From positions 1 through 7,433 of the forward strand of contig SKNC01000054.1 of assembly GCA_007120745.1 (NCBI GenBank): a DNA stretch of 7,433 bases, in the 5' to 3' direction. Position numbers and translations under genes: made by a program. The notes below the pieces were generated by a model. The model had not been told where the DNA came from. It was given only the letters and a program-made list of their open reading frames with translations, and ran no database searches. The number at the start of each line of letters is the position of its first letter. The stretch's first letter is position 1. Below are positions 1-7,087 of the stretch, piece by piece. Origin of the DNA: Bacillota bacterium (GTDB taxonomy: Bacteria > Bacillota > Dethiobacteria > SKNC01).

Positions 1-1701
1 GAGCCCATGGCTGTGGTGGAGGCCAACAATCAGCTGAACCAGCTGAGAAGCAGCGAGCATAAAGAGGTGGAAAGAATCCTGTTTTCCCTCAGCGGCCGGG
101 TTTCTCAAGAGGCTGAAAGCATTGAAGAAACTCTAAACATGATTGCGGAAATGGATTTAATCCTTTCCAAAGCCAGGCTCAGCCTGGAGATGAAGGCCAA
201 TGAGCCCCTGTTAAATGAAAAGGGATACTTACGGATGGTAAACGCCCGCCACCCGCTTCTGAAGGGGGAAGTGGTGCCCATTTCCCTGGACATAGGGGAT
301 AAATACCGTACCATGGTGATTACCGGACCCAATACCGGGGGTAAGACGGTAGCCTTAAAAACTGTGGGTCTCCTGGCATTGATGGCTCAGGCAGGCCTTC
401 ATGTACCTGCGGAGGCGGGTACGGTGATCCCTGTTTTCGATCACGTACTGGTGGACATTGGGGATGAGCAGAATATTGAACAATCCTTGAGCACATTTTC
501 AGGTCATATGAGGAATATTATAGAAATCCTTAAAAAGGTTTCGGGAAAGTCTTTGGTTTTACTGGATGAGTTGGGAGCCGGGACCGACCCTGCGGAGGGA
601 GCGGCACTGGCCATGGGAATTTTAGAACAGCTGCATTCCATGAAGGCCCGTACCATTGCCACAACTCATTACAGCAGCCTGAAAAGTTTTGCCTACGACC
701 ATGAGGAAATGGAAAATGCTTCTGTGGAATTTGACTCCCTGACCCTTCAACCTACGTTCCGAATTCTTCAGGGGGTTGCCGGCAGCAGTAATGCCTTTGA
801 AGTGGCTGCCCGTCTTGGTCTTGAGGAAGAAGTCATTGAAAGGGCCAGGATGTTTTTAGGGGAAGAGCAGCTGAAACTGAAAAAACTCATGGAAAACCTG
901 GAGGAAAGCCAGAGGAAAATCCATCAAAACCAGCGGTCCATGGAGGAAGAGCAAGAAAAAATTGTTCAATTGAAGAGAAAGCTGGAGGAGGATGCAGTCC
1001 GGCTGGAGGAAAGAAAGAAAGAAATCGTCTTAAAGGCCAGGGAAGAAGCACTGCAAATTGTGAACCAGGCAAAAAGAAAAACGGAGAGAATGATCAAGGA
1101 ATTAGAGAGGACCTTCCGGGAAACAGACCTGAAAAAAAGGAACAGCGCCTATCATGAAATAAGGCAGGAATTCAAGGAAGCCCAAAGTCTACTGCTGAAT
1201 GAAATGGAAAGCATGGAACCAGATAGTGGTCTATCCCTGGAAGATTTGAAGGCAGGAGATACTGTATTCATAAAAAGCATGAAACAAAAGGGTAAAGTGC
1301 TGGAAATTAATGATAACCAGGAGATTTTAGTGCAGGTGGGAATCATGAAAATTTCTACTGACTTATCCGATTTAAATACCGTTACAGGAGAAACCCGGGC
1401 CCCTCAAACCCGGGAAAGGAGCGCTACCTCGGGAATGCTGTTTCAAAAAACCATGGAAATTAAAACTGAGCTGGACTTACGGGGCAGCACCCTCCAGGAG
1501 GCAGTGGAACGGGTGGACAAATATATAGATGATGCCTGCCTGGCAGGCTTGAGCACCATATACTTGATTCACGGTAAAGGTACAGGTGCACTGCGCAAAG
1601 GCCTGCATGAATTTTTAGCAGACCACAACCAGGTTAAGTCTTTCAAGCTTAGTGAACACGGGGAAGGGGGAAGTGGAGTAACTGTTGTGAGTTTAAAGTA
1701 A
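1..1701 (+). CDS. mutS2: MutS2 (Smr-domain MutS-family ATPase), 5'-truncated by window edge
   Basis: The reading frame is open at base 1 and the first in-frame ATG (7) is internal: the residues around it (EPMAVVEANNQL) match a conserved internal stretch of MutS2. About 220 N-terminal residues are therefore missing, judged against the roughly 785 aa of Bacillus subtilis MutS2. Counting from the codon at 7, visible parts are Walker A GPNTGGKT (107-114), the signature stretch STFSGHM (162-168), Walker B LVLLDE (183-188), the switch histidine in TTHYSSLK (H221), a long charged coiled coil (about 285-400), a KOW-like domain (about 412-458) and a C-terminal Smr domain (489-564) with LDLRG and HGKGTG. 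MutS2 is a dimeric cytoplasmic ATPase. In Bacillus it has been linked to suppression of homologous recombination and to splitting of collided ribosomes; the KOW and Smr parts fit the ribosome role. No frameshift or missing key residue is seen. The gene ends at TAA 1699-1701, facing the PBP gene. Confidence 0.97.
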   Translation, partial: EPMAVVEANNQLNQLRSSEHKEVERILFSLSGRVSQEAESIEETLNMIAEMDLILSKARLSLEMKANEPLLNEKGYLRMVNARHPLLKGEVVPISLDIGDKYRTMVITGPNTGGKTVALKTVGLLALMAQAGLHVPAEAGTVIPVFDHVLVDIGDEQNIEQSLSTFSGHMRNIIEILKKVSGKSLVLLDELGAGTDPAEGAALAMGILEQLHSMKARTIATTHYSSLKSFAYDHEEMENASVEFDSLTLQPTFRILQGVAGSSNAFEVAARLGLEEEVIERARMFLGEEQLKLKKLMENLEESQRKIHQNQRSMEEEQEKIVQLKRKLEEDAVRLEERKKEIVLKAREEALQIVNQAKRKTERMIKELERTFRETDLKKRNSAYHEIRQEFKEAQSLLLNEMESMEPDSGLSLEDLKAGDTVFIKSMKQKGKVLEINDNQEILVQVGIMKISTDLSDLNTVTGETRAPQTRERSATSGMLFQKTMEIKTELDLRGSTLQEAVERVDKYIDDACLAGLSTIYLIHGKGTGALRKGLHEFLADHNQVKSFKLSEHGEGGSGVTVVSLK

Positions 1702-1833
1702 CTGATGCATTATAGCTTACTGTATTAAGTTTGTCGCAAACAATCAGACATCAATCAAAGCTTAACTTATATAATATTAACTTTTAAGTATTCAAATTGT
1801 TAAAATAGAAATTATGCGGTTTTTATATGAATG

Positions 1834-1876
1834 AAATTGAATGCCCCCTTTCACATTAACAGGGGGCATTCAATTT
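1834..1876. terminator. Strong hairpin terminator between convergent genes
   Basis: Bases 1834-1849 are perfectly complementary to 1861-1876, giving a 16-bp stem (core ATGCCCCCT / AGGGGGCAT) with an 11-nt loop. It lies 132 bases after the mutS2 stop and 104 bases beyond the PBP stop on the other strand. The A/T-rich base of the stem supplies a short U run for transcripts from either side, followed by GTTCTTTATATT on the plus strand. It is probably a shared bidirectional intrinsic terminator. The U tract is not ideal, so efficiency is inferred. The rest of the gap (1702-1980) is A/T-rich and shows no gene. Confidence 0.82.
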
Positions 1877-1980
1877 GTTCTTTATATTGCTTCGAATGTC
1901 TTATGTTAAATATTTTCAGAATGTGTGCTATTTACAGGTACATTTTAATTTTTACTGGATTACAAGCAGTTGAAACACAT

Positions 1981-4683
1981 TCATCTTCCACTATTGTTAT
2001 TTCTATTGTCATCTCCATTGTCATCACCATTGTCATCTCCATTGTCATCACCATTGTCATCACCATTATCCGGGTCTGGGTCAGGCTCGGGGTCCGGTTC
2101 TGGATCTGGTTCCGGCGGCGGTGGTTCATTGGTAGTTATTGACCCCTGCATGGGATTGGATTCCACCCCGTGTTCGTTTATGGAAGTAACCTGGTAATAA
2201 TAGGTTGTTCCCGGGTTGACATTATTATCTTTATAATTTGTTGATTTTACTGGTTTATCATTTAGCAGCTCAAATGTTTCATTGTCTAAACTCCGGTAGA
2301 CATTAAACCTGGAATCATTAGGCCCTCCGAAATTCCACCGCAATTGAACCTGGTCACCGTCTTTGCTGCTGGTTAAAGATAACCCCACAGGGGCCTGAGG
2401 CCTTTCTCCGTGGATGTCACAGGTTTCTGTAGGAGGTGCCATTCCGGCATCCCCGGGAACTCTTCCGGAGGGGCCTCTCCAGTTATCGTCCGTAGGGATA
2501 TAAGGAACCAGCCTCTGCAGAAAATGCCTTACTTCAATTTCAGGACAGTACTCCGCCGGGAGCAGCCCTGATTCTGCGCAGACCTCCAGGGTGACGTGAA
2601 CCTCACAGGTTTCTTTGGGTTCGTATCCACTGGGGAACAGGTCACTGGTAATATGTTCGTCGGGACAGTATTCTCCGGGACGCATGCCTGACTTGGAACA
2701 GATGGTTACCCTGGAGATTCCCCCCGGGGATTCAAAGTCTCGCTTTGGCATCCCTTCGTGTACTTGTTTCATAATAACTTCGGACATTTGTCTACAATAT
2801 TTGGTAGCTTCATCTATGCTACCCATGGTCAGAAGGTCATATCCGATCCAGGTAGAAAGCACGTAATCTGGTGTATAGGAAACCAGCCAGCCGTCTTTAT
2901 GATCAGAGGTAGTACCAGTTTTTCCGGCGATGGGTCTTCCCACAGCATTGCTGAGCCTGGAAGCTGTTCCAACACCCCGGGTTACATCCCGTAAGACATC
3001 GGTGATCAGGAACGCAGTTACCTCGCTCAATACCACCTCAGGTTTTGGCCTGAAGCTGTATATCTCTTTCCCCTGGGAATCTTCAATGCGAAGTATGGTT
3101 GTCAGGGGCACTTTAACTCCTTTGTTAGCGAATACTGAAAAAACCTGGGCCATGTCGATGGGCTTTACACCGGTGGTGAAGCCTCCTAACACCAGGGCAA
3201 GCCCTCCCTCGTCCTGAGGGCGGAAGGTGGTGATTCCCATTTTTTCAGCGTACTCCATTCCTACCTTGGGAGTCACCATTTGATATGCCTGGACTGCCGG
3301 TACATTTCGGGAGCGGACTACAGCATAGCGTGCTGACATCAGTCCCATAAAGGTTTGACCGTAGTTTTCCGGAAAATAGCTTCCAAAAACAGTGGGAGCA
3401 TCATCCAGCACGGAACCGGGGAACAGAATTTTCTCTTCAAAAGCCGGGGCATACGCCAAAACAGGCTTTGTGGCGGAACCGGGCTGCCGTTCGCTTAAGA
3501 ACCTGAGGTCCTGGTTGTGCAGTCCGTAATCCCTGCCCCCAACCAGGGCTTTTATATGTCCCGTTTCCGGTTCTGCCAGTACCGCTGCCGCCTGGGGCTG
3601 CAGCTTTCCGTTTTCATCTACAACGGTCCGCGGATAGTATTTTTCATCGTTTAAGACATTTTCTACAATTTCTTGAATTTCCGGCTCCAGGGTGGTATAA
3701 ATCTTTAACCCCCCCCGGTTTAGGGCAATCGCGGGATCTTCATAAATATCCAGCTCACTTAATATTTTGTATGCTTCCTGTTCAACATAGTCGATAAAAT
3801 ATGGATTATAATCAAAGTTGGTTTTCTGCTCCGGCGGCAAAATTTGAATTTCTTCTCTCCGGGCTTCATCAGCTTCCTCAGGAGTGATGTACCCGTATTC
3901 CGCCATTTTGCTCAGGACCAGTTCCTGCCTTCTTTTGGATTCTTCAAAATTTCTCCGGGGAGAATAAAAACTTGGGTTTCTTGGTATTCCCGCCAGAAGG
4001 GCAGATTCCGCTATGGTCAATTCACCGACACTTTTTCCAAAGTAGTCATTGGCGGCAGCTTCAACTCCGTAATTGAGGGAGTCGAAATATATAATGTTTA
4101 AATAGGATTCAAGGATTTCTTCCTTACTGAACTGCTGTTCCATTGTGATGGCCAGCCAGGCCTCCTGCATTTTTCTTTCATAGGTTTTTTCCCGGGAAAT
4201 AATTCCATTTCTAATTAACTGCTGGGTGATGGTGCTGGCCCCCTGGTCTGTCAGGTCCTGCTTGCGAAAGTTATTGTAAGCTGCCCGTGCAATATCTTTT
4301 GGGCTGATTCCGATGTGGTCATAGAATCGCTCGTCCTCAATGGCAATAAAAGCATTCTGAAGGTGTAAAGGCATTTCATTCAGCGGAACTTCGATGCGGT
4401 TGTGTCCATCATGAAGGCGGACGTGTTCATTGCCATGGTAATCATAGATATAAGAAGTTAATGGCTGTTCAAACCGGGAAGGATCAAATTCTGGAGCTTC
4501 TTTTATGGAAGATAAAACAACATTTAAACCAAAACCTGCTGCAGCAAAAAACGAGATTAAAAGTAAGATAAATAAAGTCCGAGATGAAAAACGAAAGACC
4601 CTGCCCAGCACTCTGCCGGAACGCTTTTCTTTTTTATCGTTACCGTTTTTCTGGTTGTTTTCGGGCTGATTAGCCTTCGCCAT
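1981..4683 (-). CDS. ponA: Class A penicillin-binding protein 1A (glycosyltransferase + transpeptidase) with FN3 domain and acidic tail
   Basis: This bifunctional enzyme polymerises lipid II into glycan strands and cross-links the peptides outside the membrane. The protein has 900 aa. A basic cytoplasmic end (1-35) is followed by one membrane anchor (about 36-59). The GT51 domain shows EDERFYDHIG (116-125, catalytic E116), GASTITQQ (148-155), ERKMQE (169-174, second Glu E174) and KEEILESYLN (187-196). The transpeptidase domain shows SATK (403-406, acyl-serine S403), SRN (458-460) and KTGT (588-591). After it come two cysteine modules (C662/C673/C693 and C702/C713/C755), an FN3 domain (about 763-852), an E/D-P tract (853-873) and a GDDN-repeat tail. 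B. subtilis PonA has a similar FN3 plus low-complexity end. The start ATG (4681-4683) is supported by AAAGGGGGT (4692-4700) with about 9 bases of spacing. The gene is transcribed alone, divergently from tyrS. All catalytic motifs are intact, so it is probably active. The symbol ponA rests on domain layout. Confidence 0.97.
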   Translation of the reverse strand: MAKANQPENNQKNGNDKKEKRSGRVLGRVFRFSSRTLFILLLISFFAAAGFGLNVVLSSIKEAPEFDPSRFEQPLTSYIYDYHGNEHVRLHDGHNRIEVPLNEMPLHLQNAFIAIEDERFYDHIGISPKDIARAAYNNFRKQDLTDQGASTITQQLIRNGIISREKTYERKMQEAWLAITMEQQFSKEEILESYLNIIYFDSLNYGVEAAANDYFGKSVGELTIAESALLAGIPRNPSFYSPRRNFEESKRRQELVLSKMAEYGYITPEEADEARREEIQILPPEQKTNFDYNPYFIDYVEQEAYKILSELDIYEDPAIALNRGGLKIYTTLEPEIQEIVENVLNDEKYYPRTVVDENGKLQPQAAAVLAEPETGHIKALVGGRDYGLHNQDLRFLSERQPGSATKPVLAYAPAFEEKILFPGSVLDDAPTVFGSYFPENYGQTFMGLMSARYAVVRSRNVPAVQAYQMVTPKVGMEYAEKMGITTFRPQDEGGLALVLGGFTTGVKPIDMAQVFSVFANKGVKVPLTTILRIEDSQGKEIYSFRPKPEVVLSEVTAFLITDVLRDVTRGVGTASRLSNAVGRPIAGKTGTTSDHKDGWLVSYTPDYVLSTWIGYDLLTMGSIDEATKYCRQMSEVIMKQVHEGMPKRDFESPGGISRVTICSKSGMRPGEYCPDEHITSDLFPSGYEPKETCEVHVTLEVCAESGLLPAEYCPEIEVRHFLQRLVPYIPTDDNWRGPSGRVPGDAGMAPPTETCDIHGERPQAPVGLSLTSSKDGDQVQLRWNFGGPNDSRFNVYRSLDNETFELLNDKPVKSTNYKDNNVNPGTTYYYQVTSINEHGVESNPMQGSITTNEPPPPEPDPEPDPEPDPDPDNGDDNGDDNGDDNGDDNGDDNRNNNSGR
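1993..2064 (-). repeat. 12-bp tandem repeat coding the GDDN tail of the PBP
   Basis: Five uninterrupted 12-bp units (plus strand ATTGTCATCTCC or ATTGTCATCACC) fill 2005-2064 and encode GDDN on the minus strand. A degenerate sixth unit at 1993-2004 encodes RNNN. The glycine codon alternates so that 2005-2028 and 2029-2052 are identical 24-bp blocks, which suggests a recent duplication of a two-unit block. Unit length is a multiple of three, so copy change would lengthen or shorten the tail without breaking the frame. It adjoins a separate E/D-P coding tract (about 2065-2130). Confidence 0.95.
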
Positions 4684-4716
4684 ACGTTGAGACCCCCTTT
4701 GAAGTATACTTATAGA

Positions 4717-4744
4717 ATTATACCATAATGTGATATTTTGTTAA
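4717..4744 (-). promoter_or_regulatory. Sigma-A type promoter for the PBP gene
   Basis: Read on the minus strand, TTAACA (-35, 5 of 6 to consensus; plus-strand 4739-4744) and TATAAT (-10, perfect; 4717-4722) are separated by 16 bp. Transcription should start near 4710, leaving a leader of about 27 nt that contains the AAAGGGGGT ribosome binding site. Position and spacing fit the PBP gene well; activity is inferred. Confidence 0.72.
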
Positions 4745-4754
4745 ACTTGTTATT

Positions 4755-4772
4755 GGTTAAAAAAACTTAACC
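4755..4772. repeat. Short inverted repeat in the divergent promoter gap
   Basis: GGTTAA (4755-4760) and TTAACC (4767-4772) form a perfect 6-bp inverted repeat with a 6-base A-rich spacer. It lies just upstream of the -35 box of the PBP promoter and far upstream of tyrS. It could be a regulator site for either gene or chance in an A/T-rich gap; no regulator is identifiable from the sequence. Confidence 0.35.
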
Positions 4773-4842
4773 TGCCTTGATTGAAGGGTAGTTATAATAA
4801 GTAGACGTAAAAATTACACGTATGTTACTCATTATCACAGGT

Positions 4843-4871
4843 TTGCAAAAGAAATTTCCATATGTTAAAAT
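4843..4871 (+). promoter_or_regulatory. Candidate sigma-A promoter for tyrS (extended -10)
   Basis: TTGCAA (-35, 4843-4848), a 17-bp spacer and TAAAAT (-10, 4866-4871) preceded by TGT (extended -10) form the best plus-strand promoter in the gap. The start would be near 4878, giving a leader of about 54 nt. A perfect TATAAT also occurs at 4793-4798 but has no recognisable -35 at proper distance, so it is the weaker alternative. Confidence 0.55.
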
Positions 4872-4931
4872 TATTCTGTTTAATTGTTTAATATTACCTT
4901 TTTTTAATTCAGCAGTCAGGAGGATGTTTGT

Positions 4932-6134
4932 ATGAACGCTCAACAGCAGTTTAATGTAATAAAAAATGGTACCGTGGAAATTATCCAGGAAGAAGACCTG
5001 TTAAAAAAACTGGAAAAGTCCGTTAAGACTGGTAAGCCCTTAGTGGGAAAACTGGGCTTTGATCCTTCAGCTCCAGATTTGCACCTGGGGCATGCAGTGG
5101 TTTTACATAAAATAAAAGATTTTCAGGATTTAGGCCATGATGTTATTATTATTTTAGGGGATTTCACCGGCCGAATCGGAGATCCCACAGGGAGGTCAGA
5201 GACCCGCAAACAGCTGACCGAAGAGGAGGTCCTTGCAAACGCAAAAACGTATCAAGAGCAGATATTTAAAATATTAGACCCCAAAAAAACCAGGCTGGTT
5301 TTCAACAGTGAGTGGCTGCAGAAACTTAATTTTGTAGATGTAATTGAGCTTTCCTCAAAATATACGGTAGCCAGAATGCTGGAAAGGGATGATTTTGCCA
5401 GGCGTTTTAAAGAAAATTACCCTATCAGCATACATGAGTTTTTTTATCCCTTAATGCAGGGATACGATTCAGTAGCCATTGAGGCGGATGTAGAGTTTGG
5501 CGCTACAGAACAGAAATTCAACCTTTTAATGGGGAGACATCTGCAGAAGGAATACGGCCAGGAATCACAGATTGCAGTTACGATGCCCATACTGGTAGGT
5601 CTGGATGGAGTTCAAAAAATGAGTAAAAGCCTGGGGAATTATATCGGAATTAGTGAACCTCCCAGAGAAATCTATGGGAAAGCCATGTCCATCGCCGATG
5701 AATTTATGATTGAATATTTTCGGCTGGCAACCCGTATTGATCCACAGGAAATTATTCTCATAGAGGAAGGTTTAAAAAAGGAAACGCTGCATCCCAGGGA
5801 TGTAAAAATGAAATTAGCCAGGGAACTGGTTACTCTTTACTACAGTGAAAAAGATGCTTTAGAAGCGGAGCAGGAATTTCAAAATATATTTAAAAAGAAA
5901 GAACTTCCCACGGACATTCCGGAGGTAACTTTAGGAGAGAATCCCATTTGGATTGTAAAACTGTTAACTGAAACAGGACTGGTTGCATCTAACAGCGAAG
6001 CCCGCCGCATGATTGAACAGGGAGCAGTAAAAATAGAGGGTGCGAAGATAGCGAATCCTGAAGAAGTAGTGGAAATAAAAAATGGAACCGTGGTCCAGGT
6101 GGGAAAAAGAAAATTTGCCCGAATCATGATATAA
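4932..6134 (+). CDS. tyrS: Tyrosyl-tRNA synthetase, TyrZ-type
   Basis: This class I aminoacyl-tRNA synthetase activates tyrosine with ATP and loads it on tRNA-Tyr in the cytoplasm. The protein has 400 aa, normal for the family. The nucleotide-binding domain has HLGH (51-54, the HIGH motif) inside a GFDPSAPDLHLGH context, then GDFTGRIGDPTGRS (76-89), the tyrosine-pocket region YPLMQGYDS (172-180) and KMSKS (229-233). A C-terminal S4 RNA-binding domain covers about 338-400. The GDFTGRIGDPTGRSETR wording resembles the TyrZ-like branch (B. subtilis TyrZ, many proteobacterial enzymes) more than the classical Bacillus TyrS branch; this is judged by eye. The start ATG is fixed by AGGAGGAT (4918-4925) at about 7 bases. 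No T-box antiterminator core is seen upstream. A GGGAC palindrome follows 4 bases after the stop. All signature motifs are intact. Confidence 0.97.
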   Translation: MNAQQQFNVIKNGTVEIIQEEDLLKKLEKSVKTGKPLVGKLGFDPSAPDLHLGHAVVLHKIKDFQDLGHDVIIILGDFTGRIGDPTGRSETRKQLTEEEVLANAKTYQEQIFKILDPKKTRLVFNSEWLQKLNFVDVIELSSKYTVARMLERDDFARRFKENYPISIHEFFYPLMQGYDSVAIEADVEFGATEQKFNLLMGRHLQKEYGQESQIAVTMPILVGLDGVQKMSKSLGNYIGISEPPREIYGKAMSIADEFMIEYFRLATRIDPQEIILIEEGLKKETLHPRDVKMKLARELVTLYYSEKDALEAEQEFQNIFKKKELPTDIPEVTLGENPIWIVKLLTETGLVASNSEARRMIEQGAVKIEGAKIANPEEVVEIKNGTVVQVGKRKFARIMI

Positions 6135-6138
6135 CATA

Positions 6139-6165
6139 GGGACGGGGGGACAGGTCCCTTGTCCC
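6139..6165. repeat. GGGAC-type palindrome after tyrS (probable dispersed repeat)
   Basis: The sequence begins GGGACGGGGGG and ends TCCCTTGTCCC. It folds as an 11-bp stem (6139-6149 with 6155-6165, three G-U pairs) with a 5-base loop. From memory, near-identical GGGACAGGTCCC palindromes recur in intergenic spaces of many Clostridia and related Firmicutes, in the manner of REP elements. Within this window there is a single copy, so dispersal is not shown here. It lies directly after the tyrS stop and could also slow or end transcription, but a clean U run is absent (AAATTATAATTTT follows). Confidence 0.7.
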
Positions 6166-6186
6166 AAATTATAATTTTAATTGAAT

Positions 6187-6232
6187 TTGTTTTCTTATTT
6201 TAATGAAATTTATAAATCCTTCTGCATATTAT
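6187..6232 (+). promoter_or_regulatory. Two overlapping candidate promoters for yunB
   Basis: A sigma-A-like pair TTGTTT (6187-6192) and TATAAA (6211-6216) has an 18-bp spacer. A sigma-E-like pair GAAATTT (6205-6211) and CATATTAT (6225-6232) has a 13-bp spacer; the -10 fits the CATAnnnT pattern of sigma-E sites. B. subtilis yunB is known to be under sigma-E. The sigma-E reading would start transcripts near 6239, right at the ribosome binding site, which counts against it. Neither choice is firm. Confidence 0.3.
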
Positions 6233-6250
6233 CATAGTGGAGGGATTTAA

Positions 6251-6925
6251 ATGTTTAAAAGAAGATCCTTATTTTCGTTAAACCGCAAAATGGTTGTTTT
6301 TTTATTCATGGCGTTATTGTTATTTCTATTTTTAAGACTGCTGATTTATATGGAATACAGACTTCGCCCAACCTTTTTAGCAGCGGCTATGTTTTACGCA
6401 GATAATGCAGCTACAGAGGCCATTAACGAAGCGATATATCACGAGGTATCTCAGAGCATGCTTTACGACGACCTGGTCAGGATTCAAAAAGATGAATCTG
6501 GCAGAATTACAATGGCCCAGGTTAATACACCGGAAGTGAACCGGGTTATTAGCCTTACCACGTTAAAAGTACAGGACAGCCTCAGATCTTTACAAAAGGA
6601 GGCCATCAAACTCCCCCTGGGGCAGGCTTTAGGAAGCTATTTTTTGGCAGACTTAGGGCCTCGAATTCCCGTGGTAATTGTCCCTGTAGGAAGAGTTAAT
6701 ACTGATATCGATGATGTTTTCGAAGAAGCAGGGATAAATCAAACCAGACATAAAATCTATTTGAACATTATTGCAGAAATACAGGTGGTAATTCCCTTCA
6801 TTGCTTCCTCTACAGAAGTGATAACCAAAGTACCTATTGCGGAGTGTTTGTATCAAGGAGACGTTCCCGATACGGTAATCAATCTGCAATTTCCTGGTCA
6901 GAGCCTTCCAGCACCGCTTCCGTGA
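6251..6925 (+). CDS. yunB: Sporulation protein YunB
   Basis: The protein has 224 aa, a little shorter than B. subtilis YunB (about 250 aa). A basic start (1-13) is followed by one hydrophobic segment (about 14-34), so it is probably a membrane-anchored protein with most of the chain outside the cytoplasm. Recognisable family stretches are GINQTRHKIYLNI (161-173), VVIPF (179-183) and VPIAECLYQGDVPDT (194-208). YunB is conserved in endospore formers, is made in the mother cell under sigma-E in B. subtilis and is needed for efficient sporulation; its biochemical role is not known. The start ATG is supported by GGAGGG (6239-6244), 6 bases upstream. It lies 116 bases after tyrS and about 160 bases before the first rRNA promoter, on the same strand, and is probably its own unit. 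Its presence is the main evidence that the organism forms spores. Confidence 0.93.
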   Translation: MFKRRSLFSLNRKMVVFLFMALLLFLFLRLLIYMEYRLRPTFLAAAMFYADNAATEAINEAIYHEVSQSMLYDDLVRIQKDESGRITMAQVNTPEVNRVISLTTLKVQDSLRSLQKEAIKLPLGQALGSYFLADLGPRIPVVIVPVGRVNTDIDDVFEEAGINQTRHKIYLNIIAEIQVVIPFIASSTEVITKVPIAECLYQGDVPDTVINLQFPGQSLPAPLP

Positions 6926-6938
6926 CATCCTCACGGAA
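6918..6938 (+). other. Hairpin spanning the yunB stop codon
   Basis: TTCCGTGA (6918-6925) and TCACGGAA (6931-6938) form a perfect 8-bp stem with a 5-base loop. The TGA stop is inside the 5' arm. There is no U run after it (CTTAATGG), so it is not a typical intrinsic terminator. It may protect the mRNA 3' end or be part of a weak termination region. Confidence 0.5.
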
Positions 6939-7087
6939 CTTAATGGACCCAGGGATTCATATCATATCTTTAAAGAAGACTTTTCTCTGATTTTTTTAAA
7001 AAAATGTGTAAAATTTAAAACTATGTGAAATATTATGTATTGTTGGGGAAATCAAGAGTTTTATTATATTTTTGCCTGTAAGCGGTC
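6939..7087. other. A/T-rich gap upstream of the rRNA promoters
   Basis: No gene is visible. The gap is strongly A/T-rich and contains a T7A7 palindrome (6991-7004) with further A and T runs to about 7075. Such tracts bend DNA and can act as upstream activating sequence for rRNA promoters; they could also end yunB transcripts. Both roles are inferred. Confidence 0.4.

Noticed and set aside
7..9. ATG at 7 as the start of mutS2
   Set aside because: The frame is open to base 1 and the residues on both sides match an internal part of MutS2; the true start is outside the window.
1729..1741. GTTTG-TCG-CAAAC hairpin after mutS2
   Set aside because: Five base pairs with a 3-base loop and no U run; too weak next to the 16-bp terminator downstream.
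1993..2064. CRISPR array
   Set aside because: Units of 12 bp abut each other with no spacers and encode a protein tail in frame.
1932..2129. Minus-strand 65-aa frame across the repeat
   Set aside because: It is a second frame through the same 12-bp repeat, out of phase with the PBP frame, with no homology and no ribosome binding site of note.
1831..2197. Plus-strand reading frames opposite the 3' end of the PBP gene
   Set aside because: They read the complement of the tandem repeat and give low-complexity peptides (VIS/IVIT or SPLS runs); the minus-strand PBP frame explains the DNA.
2615..4101. Several plus-strand frames of 78-95 aa inside the PBP gene
   Set aside because: All are shadows of the intact PBP frame, without recognisable domains.
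5964..6167. Minus-strand small protein starting MGQGTCPPVP
   Set aside because: The start is only a translation of the GGGAC palindrome; the rest is antisense to tyrS.
6653..6934. Minus-strand 93-aa frame over yunB
   Set aside because: Antisense to a well-recognised gene, with no family features.
7043..7070. A third rRNA promoter (TTGGGG with TATATT)
   Set aside because: The -35 matches only three of six positions and the gap is so A/T-rich that -10-like hexamers are expected by chance.
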